Shown piece by piece: positions 5,744-9,590 of a DNA stretch of 9,590 nt. This DNA is from an uncultured Ruminococcus sp. (GTDB taxonomy: Bacteria > Bacillota > Clostridia > Oscillospirales > Acutalibacteraceae), in NCBI GenBank assembly GCA_902802975.1, contig CADCOF010000233.1:1-9590 (forward strand). The letters run 5' to 3'. The translations under genes were made by a program, and so were the position numbers. Numbering within the stretch: the first letter of the stretch is position 1; each line of letters begins with the position of its first letter. The notes under the pieces are model-generated. The model made no database searches, was not told where the DNA came from, and saw only the letters and a list, made by a program, of their open reading frames with translations.

Positions 5744-5988
5744 TGGTTGTACATAAAATAGCAGTGTAAAATATCGATTTATTTGAATTTATCGGGCATG
5801 ATGTCATTTGTAAAAACAAACAAAATATGCTTATAAAAAACAAATATATCATGTGATCATATACAGCAAAATATTGTATAACTAACCATGAGTTCCGATT
5901 TGTCGAACAAAGTTACTAATAGTCGAATTTTTCAATGAACACAGTGTTAATAAATTAATTAAAAATTTACAAAATTCGATTTAATAAA

Positions 5989-6465
5989 TCAGATAAAATC
6001 GGCAGCCCAAGATGCGAATTCCTCTGCTGACGTATTCAGTGCAAAACGCCGCCCTTCCATCAGGCGCGAATCCGGGCACGATGGCGCGAGCTTTTCATTA
6101 GTTTTCCCCATACCGCTTGACCCTGAGGTAGCGAAAGGTACTATTGTTTTTTCAGAAAGATTGTACTGTTCCAGGAATGTGTTGATTATTGTAGGTGCAA
6201 CGTACCACCATATCGGAAAACCAACGAATATCACATCGTATTTGCTCATCTCTTCAACAAGACCCGCAATCTGTGGGCGGGAATTCTTGTCCTTCATTTC
6301 AAGAGAGGAACGGCTTTTGGCGTTTTGCCAGTTCAAGTCTTTAGCAGTGTACGGAGTTACGGGAACAATTTCGAAAATGTCGGCATTGATTGCCTGAGCA
6401 AGCTTTTTTGCACAAGCCTCCGTATTACCGGTCGCAGAAAAATAGGCTACAAGAACATTGCACAT
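5989..6465 (-). CDS. Small flavodoxin (flavodoxin_4-like)
   Basis: 158 residues from ATG 6465, 9 nt after a perfect AGGAGG (6475-6480). An in-frame TTG at 6474 touches that site and cannot be the start. Flavodoxins bind FMN and shuttle one or two electrons in the cytoplasm. The phosphate-binding loop is at residues 9-15 (FSATGNT), with an aromatic flavin-contact segment GFPIWWYVAP (82-91) and a second FMN loop FATSGSSGMG (111-120). The DLNWQN and SRSSLEMKDK stretches (43-60) resemble those of the flavodoxin_4 group, often annotated 'flavodoxin' or 'NAD(P)H-dependent oxidoreductase'. The length is typical. It lies 32 nt downstream of the coiled-coil gene on the same strand, so the two are probably one operon. 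Redox partner unknown. Confidence 0.93.
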   Translation of the reverse strand: MCNVLVAYFSATGNTEACAKKLAQAINADIFEIVPVTPYTAKDLNWQNAKSRSSLEMKDKNSRPQIAGLVEEMSKYDVIFVGFPIWWYVAPTIINTFLEQYNLSEKTIVPFATSGSSGMGKTNEKLAPSCPDSRLMEGRRFALNTSAEEFASWAADFI

Positions 6466-6474
6466 GATAAACAA

Positions 6475-6480
6475 CCTCCT
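6475..6480 (-). promoter_or_regulatory. Ribosome binding site fixing the flavodoxin start
   Basis: AGGAGG on the minus strand, 9 nt before ATG 6465. It excludes the in-frame TTG at 6474, which abuts it. Confidence 0.85.
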
Positions 6481-6497
6481 TCTATAAATAATGAATA

Positions 6498-7130
6498 TTA
6501 GTCAACATAATTGCCGTTTTCAAGTTTTGCAGTATTTCTTGTAAGAGTAAGATCGTCAAGCGTGTTATCATACATGGTAATATTATTTATTGAGTAGAAA
6601 CCGGACTTAATCGCCGCAAGCTTTGCGCTGTGTTCATTGAGCAGATCCAGCATAAGCTGTATCTCGTCTTCAATATCCTGCTGTGTGGTATTTTGGTCTT
6701 TTGACATGTTAAAAAGATCGAGCTTCAGTTTGCGAATGTCCTTATCTATATAATCGATCATCGTTACGGCGTCCATGCTTGTTTCGCGTACCGCATCCAT
6801 TTTTTTCAGCGACTCTCTGCGGGAATTGTTCTTTTCCTCGCTCACTGTTGTAAAGGTTGAATTGATGCGATCAAACTCCGCCGATGTGACATCGAGCTGC
6901 ATTTGTGTCTTTGCTTTTTCTTCTGCAAGTTCTCTCAGCCTTTTGTCATAAAACGCTTTTACGTTGTGAAGTTCGCTGCGAAAAACGCTTACTTGTTCCA
7001 TCGACTCGCGAACGCTTTGATACAGTCTTTCGTTTTCTTTCCTTAGGCGCAGCAACTCACTTGAGCGATCAGCCGCCTCATATTCAAGCTGCATAATGCG
7101 TTCTTTCAATTCTTCTATGTTATCGGACAA
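6498..7130 (-). CDS. Hypothetical coiled-coil protein, first gene of an operon with flavodoxin
   Basis: 210 residues if translation begins at TTG 7130. That start is favoured because GGAGGTGATC (7134-7143), an extended complement of the 16S rRNA 3' end, lies just upstream with 8 nt between GGAGG and the TTG. An in-frame ATG at 7145 would start inside the binding site and has none of its own. Residues 3-115 are almost all heptad-like helix (NIEELKERIMQLEYEA ... LLRLRKENERLYQSV ... FDRINSTF), a long coiled coil. A second helical stretch covers about 118-177 (IDYIDKDIRKLKLDLF, IEDEIQLMLDLLNEH). The last 30 residues (GFYSINNITMYDN ... ENGNYVD) look non-helical. There is no signal peptide, membrane helix or cysteine. 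I recognise no family; a cytoplasmic scaffold, cytoskeletal or division-associated protein is possible but unproven. Confidence is for the gene, not a function. Confidence 0.82.
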   Translation of the reverse strand: MSDNIEELKERIMQLEYEAADRSSELLRLRKENERLYQSVRESMEQVSVFRSELHNVKAFYDKRLRELAEEKAKTQMQLDVTSAEFDRINSTFTTVSEEKNNSRRESLKKMDAVRETSMDAVTMIDYIDKDIRKLKLDLFNMSKDQNTTQQDIEDEIQLMLDLLNEHSAKLAAIKSGFYSINNITMYDNTLDDLTLTRNTAKLENGNYVD

Positions 7131-7133
7131 ACC

Positions 7134-7143
7134 GATCACCTCC
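7134..7143 (-). promoter_or_regulatory. Extended ribosome binding site fixing a TTG start
   Basis: GGAGGTGATC on the minus strand matches ten bases of the canonical anti-Shine-Dalgarno complement. The TTG at 7130 lies 8 nt after GGAGG, while the in-frame ATG at 7145 overlaps the element. This argues for the non-ATG start. Confidence 0.65.
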
Positions 7144-7174
7144 ATATAATAAATATACAAATCCCATTATTTAG

Positions 7175-7203
7175 ATTATATCAAATAATATAGAAAATTA
7201 CAA
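7175..7203 (-). promoter_or_regulatory. Sigma-A promoter of the coiled-coil/flavodoxin operon
   Basis: On the minus strand, TTGTAA (7198-7203), a 17-bp spacer and TATAAT (7175-7180). The expected start near 7168 gives a leader of about 37 nt. It is divergent from the tcdA promoter, with only 45 bp of A/T tract between the two -35 boxes. Confidence 0.8.
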
Positions 7204-7225
7204 GTTTTTTAAAGAATTATGTTGA

Positions 7226-7248
7226 AATTTTTTTAAAAATTTTTTTTA
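7226..7248. promoter_or_regulatory. A/T-tract between divergent promoters, possible UP element
   Basis: Runs of A and T (AAATTTTTTTAAAAA then eight T) directly upstream of the tcdA -35 box. Such tracts act as UP elements for the RNA polymerase alpha subunit. Here the tract could serve one or both divergent promoters. Confidence 0.45.
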
Positions 7249-7277
7249 TTGACAGCTATTGTTTGGCGTAATATAAT
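7249..7277 (+). promoter_or_regulatory. Perfect-consensus sigma-A promoter of tcdA
   Basis: TTGACA (7249-7254), a 17-bp spacer, TATAAT (7272-7277): every position is consensus. The expected start is near 7284. The TTG of the -35 box is in frame with tcdA but lies outside any transcript from this promoter. Confidence 0.92.
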
Positions 7278-7320
7278 TAGACCATGGGCACAATGTCGAA
7301 TAGGAGAAATAATAAATATT

Positions 7321-8031
7321 ATGATAGATCAATTTTCACGTTCGGAGATTATATACGGAAAAGATGCTATGGAGAAGCTGCGCACATCAAGTGTGGCAGT
7401 ATTTGGCGTTGGCGGTGTTGGCGGTCATGCTGCCGAGGCACTCGTCAGAGCGGGCATAGGGCGGCTGGATATTGTTGATAACGACAAGGTTAGCTTGACG
7501 AATCTAAACAGGCAGATTATTGCGCTGCACAGCACGATAGGAGAATATAAAGTTTACGCCGCGAAAAAGCGTTTTCTTGATATTTCTCCCGATGTGGATA
7601 TCCGAACACATAACGTGTTTTATACACCTGAAACAGCGGGGATTTTTGATTTCAGTGAATATGATTATATCATTGACGCTATTGATTCCGTGACAGGGAA
7701 GATTGAGCTTGTTATGCAGGCGAACAAAAACGGCACGCCGATTATCAGCAGCATGGGCGCGGGAAACAAAGTTCACCCCGAAATGTTTGAAGTGGCCGAC
7801 ATCTATAAAACGTCGGTCTGTCCGCTCGCAAGAGTAATGCGTACAGAACTTCGCAAGCGCGGTATAAAGCGTTTGAAGGTGGTGTATTCAAAGGAAACGC
7901 CGGTCAAGCCGGGGGAGAGCGGCGAGGATAAGGGAACGAGGAGAGTGTTGCCGGGGAGTGCGTCATTTGTTCCCGGAGTCGCAGGACTAATTATTGCCGG
8001 CGAAGTGGTAAATGATCTTGTAAGAATGTAA
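7321..8031 (+). CDS. tcdA: tRNA threonylcarbamoyladenosine dehydratase TcdA (ThiF/MoeB/E1-like)
   Basis: 236 residues from ATG 7321. AGGAG (7302-7306) lies 14 nt upstream, a slightly long gap, but no other start fits downstream of the promoter. TcdA (CsdL in E. coli, YrvM in B. subtilis) uses ATP to cyclise t6A37 of ANN-decoding tRNAs to ct6A. The E1-like fold is clear: nucleotide loop GVGGVGGHAAEAL (29-41), Asp-x-Asp of VDNDKV (53-55), NLNRQI (61-66), AIDS (120-123) and SSMGAGNK (143-150). The stretch DIYKTSVCPLARVMRTELRKRGI (160-182) is characteristic of TcdA rather than MoeB or ThiF. The CxxC zinc pairs of MoeB/ThiF are absent. It has its own promoter and lies divergent from the coiled-coil operon; purA downstream has a separate promoter. 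Confidence 0.92.
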   Translation: MIDQFSRSEIIYGKDAMEKLRTSSVAVFGVGGVGGHAAEALVRAGIGRLDIVDNDKVSLTNLNRQIIALHSTIGEYKVYAAKKRFLDISPDVDIRTHNVFYTPETAGIFDFSEYDYIIDAIDSVTGKIELVMQANKNGTPIISSMGAGNKVHPEMFEVADIYKTSVCPLARVMRTELRKRGIKRLKVVYSKETPVKPGESGEDKGTRRVLPGSASFVPGVAGLIIAGEVVNDLVRM

Positions 8032-8059
8032 AATCCATGTGAATTTTTTTGCTTTTCTA

Positions 8060-8088
8060 TTGAAAATTAATTATATTATTGATATAAT
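8060..8088 (+). promoter_or_regulatory. Sigma-A promoter of purA
   Basis: TTGAAA (8060-8065), a 17-bp spacer, TATAAT (8083-8088). The expected start near 8095 gives a leader of about 37 nt, too short for a purine riboswitch. No convincing tcdA terminator precedes it, only a weak AT-rich dyad after the stop at 8031 followed by seven T. Confidence 0.87.
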
Positions 8089-8131
8089 AAAAATGTTGGG
8101 TTTAATTTTAGCAACAGAAGGATGATTAATT

Positions 8132-9421
8132 ATGGTTAAGGCTATTGTAGGCGCAAACTGGGGCGACGAAGGCAAAGGCAAGATTACAGACTGCTTGGCT
8201 TCCGAGTCCGACATTGTTATAAGATTTCAGGGCGGCAGCAATGCTGGGCATACTATTATAAATAACTATGGCAAGTTTGCCCTCCATCAACTTCCGTCAG
8301 GTGTTTTCTATGATCACACTACAAATATTATCGGTAATGGTGTTGCATTCAGTGTTGAGAATTTCGTTAAAGAAGTGGCAAATCTTAAGGAGCATGGCGT
8401 TGATCCTAAGGTGATGGTATCAGACAGGGTTCAGATTGTTATGCCGTATCATGTTGCGTTTGACTGTTACGAAGAAGAGCGTCTCAGCGCGAACAGTTTT
8501 GGTTCTACAAAATCGGGTATCGCGCCGTTCTATTCGGACAAGTTTGCAAAAATCGGATTCCAGATCAACGAGCTTTACGACGATATGGACGCACTGAAAG
8601 AGAAGATTGCAAGAGTTCTTGAGGTCAAAAACTCTATTCTTGTAAATCTTTATCACAAAGAGCCGATTACCGTTGACGAAATTTTCAATAAGCTCATGGA
8701 GTATAAGAAGGCAATGGCTCCTTATGTTGCAGATACATTCGAGTTTGTACATGACGCGCTTAAGGAAGGCAAAACGGTTCTTCTTGAAGGTCAGCTTGGT
8801 TCGCTTAAAGATACCGACTTTGGTATTTATCCTATGGTTACGTCTTCAAATACAATCGCTGGCTATGGCACGGTAGGCGCGGGTATTCCTCCGTATGAGA
8901 TTAAGGACGTTGTAACCGTCGTAAAGGCATATTCCAGTGCCGTTGGCGCAGGTGAGTTTGTCAGCGAGATATTTGGTGAAGAAGCGGTTCAGATGAGAAA
9001 TCACGGCGGTGACGGCGGCGAATACGGTGCAACGACAGGCAGACCAAGACGTATGGGCTGGCTTGATCTTGTGGCAACACGCTACGGCTGCAAAGTTCAG
9101 GGGGCGACTGAGGTTGCATTCACAGTACTTGACGCGCTGGGTTATCTTGACGAGATTCCGGTTTGTGTTGCGTATGAGCTTGACGGCAAGCAGATAGATT
9201 ATTTCCCGTCGACAACACAGCTAAAACGCTGCAAGCCCGTACTCAAGGTAATGAAGGGTTGGAAGTGTGATATTTCCGGTATCACGGAGTACGACAAGCT
9301 GCCGAAGGAATGCCGCGATTACGTTGAATTTGCCGAATCTCAAATAGGTGTTCCGATAACTATGGTTTCAAACGGTCCCAAGAGAGGGAACCTCATTCAC
9401 AGAACATCAGATATAAAGTAA
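8132..9421 (+). CDS. purA: Adenylosuccinate synthetase PurA, variant active-site type
   Basis: 429 residues, ATG 8132, 9 nt after AGAAGGA (8116-8122). PurA joins IMP and aspartate with GTP to give adenylosuccinate, the first step from IMP to AMP. Visible motifs are NWGDEGKGK (9-17, catalytic Asp12), QGGSNAGHT (33-41, catalytic His40), GSTKSGIAPFYSDK (124-137), LEGQLGS (219-225), TSSNTIAGYG, VVKAYSSAVGAGEF and the strongly conserved GATTGRPRRMGWLDLVA. Length matches the family (about 430). Several usually fixed residues differ: by alignment to E. coli PurA, Arg131 becomes Ser128, Arg143 becomes Lys140 and Gln224 (FEGAQG) becomes Leu222. I believe similar GSTKSGIAPFYSDK forms occur in other Clostridia, so this looks like a lineage variant rather than decay. 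The catalytic Asp is retained, which argues against the phage PurZ type. Confidence 0.96.
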   Translation: MVKAIVGANWGDEGKGKITDCLASESDIVIRFQGGSNAGHTIINNYGKFALHQLPSGVFYDHTTNIIGNGVAFSVENFVKEVANLKEHGVDPKVMVSDRVQIVMPYHVAFDCYEEERLSANSFGSTKSGIAPFYSDKFAKIGFQINELYDDMDALKEKIARVLEVKNSILVNLYHKEPITVDEIFNKLMEYKKAMAPYVADTFEFVHDALKEGKTVLLEGQLGSLKDTDFGIYPMVTSSNTIAGYGTVGAGIPPYEIKDVVTVVKAYSSAVGAGEFVSEIFGEEAVQMRNHGGDGGEYGATTGRPRRMGWLDLVATRYGCKVQGATEVAFTVLDALGYLDEIPVCVAYELDGKQIDYFPSTTQLKRCKPVLKVMKGWKCDISGITEYDKLPKECRDYVEFAESQIGVPITMVSNGPKRGNLIHRTSDIK

Positions 9422-9423
9422 AC

Positions 9424-9455
9424 GGCGGCCAAGCGGCGGCCAAGCGGCCGCAAGC
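9424..9455 (+). repeat. GC-rich 11-bp tandem repeat after purA
   Basis: Two exact copies of GGCGGCCAAGC (9424-9434, 9435-9445) and a third, altered 10-nt copy GGCCGCAAGC (9446-9455). The last junction makes the palindrome GCGGCCGC (9444-9451). The block begins 2 nt after the purA stop and is far richer in G+C than the other spacers in the window. Confidence 0.8.
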
Positions 9456-9456
9456 A

Positions 9457-9571
9457 GTACGCGCACGAACGTTTTTGGAAATAACAAACTTATAGCCTGC
9501 GTCCTACATTTGGTAAGGCGCGGGCTATATAGTTTTGTTTTATTCAAAGTTCGTGTGATAACCGCGTGTAC
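9457..9571. repeat. Large imperfect inverted repeat enclosing the purA terminator
   Basis: CGCACGAAC-G-TTT (9462-9474) pairs with AAAGTTCGTGTG (9546-9557) over 12 bp with one bulge and one G-T pair. GTAC (9457-9460) further out can pair with GTAC (9568-9571) across a loop-out. The terminator hairpin sits between the arms. It could be one branched RNA structure or remnants of a small mobile repeat. Confidence 0.5.
9491..9541 (+). terminator. Intrinsic terminator of purA
   Basis: An 11-bp stem (9491-9501 with 9519-9529, TATAGCCTGCG/CGCGGGCTATA, one T-G pair) with further pairing of CCTAC and GTAAGG inside. The tail is AGTTTTGTTTT. Read on the minus strand it is followed by AGTTTGTTATT, so it could also stop a convergent gene beyond the window. 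Confidence 0.87.
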
Positions 9572-9590
9572 CCCCACACTAAAGGAACCG

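Larger units (their letters stand above)
5580..5988. other. 409-nt AT-rich non-coding stretch between the flavodoxin and padR genes
   Basis: No credible reading frame on either strand. The padR promoter and leader take up 5580-5743. The rest (5744-5988) holds only short dyads: an imperfect 13-14 nt inverted repeat (5798-5811 with 5840-5852), a 19-nt imperfect palindrome (5845-5863), a 5-bp hairpin TTTGT-CGA-ACAAA (5899-5911) and AACAC-A-GTGTT (5938-5948). No strong terminator is visible after the flavodoxin stop at 5989, so its transcript may run through this stretch into padR. Confidence 0.6.

Noticed and set aside
5888..5938. Short plus-strand frame starting ATGAGTTCC (16 codons)
   Set aside because: No ribosome binding site, very short, and no sign of coding in the AT-rich spacer.
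7321..8031. MoeB or ThiF (molybdopterin or thiamine sulfur-carrier activation)
   Set aside because: The CxxC zinc pairs of MoeB/ThiF are missing, the C-terminal half matches TcdA, and no moa or thi genes are nearby.
8032..8059. tcdA terminator
   Set aside because: The dyad around AAAATCCATGTGAATTTT has mismatches and only A/T pairs outside the centre, too weak to call despite the T-run after it.
8132..9421. PurZ-like enzyme for diaminopurine (Z-genome) synthesis
   Set aside because: PurZ replaces the PurA catalytic Asp; here Asp12 of WGDEGKGK is kept, the gene sits among housekeeping genes and no phage genes are present.
9544..9590. End of a convergent minus-strand gene (frame open to the window edge, TGA at 9544-9546)
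   Set aside because: Only about 15 codons are visible and they overlap the inverted repeat; nothing recognisable. It stays possible because the purA terminator could work in both directions.

Overview
The window reads as a chromosomal segment of a Gram-positive, anaerobic, gut-type Clostridia bacterium, most likely in the Ruminococcaceae/Oscillospiraceae. The signs are strong AGGAGG-type ribosome binding sites, near-consensus sigma-A promoters in very AT-rich spacers, a wall-anchor-like protein tail, a clostridial-style secreted beta-helix protein, a PadR regulator, a small flavodoxin and an unusual clostridial-looking PurA. The genus assignment is inference.

Layout, left to right. 1-336 is the C-terminal end of a surface protein (Thr/Gly/Ser stalk, one membrane helix, basic tail). 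413-494 is tRNA-Leu(UAG), closed by a strong terminator. 577-3732 is one transcription unit: promoter, a leader of about 100 nt, a 907-residue secreted beta-helix protein with Chlamydia-Pmp-like GGA/FxxN repeats and two C-terminal repeat modules, then a 60-residue acidic 'KPELE' peptide and a terminator. 3763-5171 carries nadA (quinolinate synthase) followed 2 nt later by a PAP2-family membrane phosphatase. A bidirectional terminator separates this pair from the minus-strand genes.

The minus-strand block holds padR (5226-5579), a 409-nt AT-rich gap with several dyads and a textbook padR promoter, a flavodoxin (5989-6465), and an unrecognised 210-residue coiled-coil protein (6498-7130). The last two form an operon. 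A divergent promoter region (7175-7277) drives this operon leftwards and tcdA rightwards (tRNA ct6A dehydratase, 7321-8031). purA (8132-9421) follows from its own promoter. It has a lineage-variant active-site signature and is trailed by a GC-rich 11-bp tandem repeat and a terminator nested inside a larger inverted repeat.

Most of the window is housekeeping (NAD synthesis, tRNA modification, AMP synthesis). The least explained material is the secreted beta-helix protein with its translationally linked acidic peptide, the coiled-coil/flavodoxin pair, the dyad-rich gap upstream of padR, and the structured region after purA. I see no CRISPR array, transposase, integrase or recognisable defence system.
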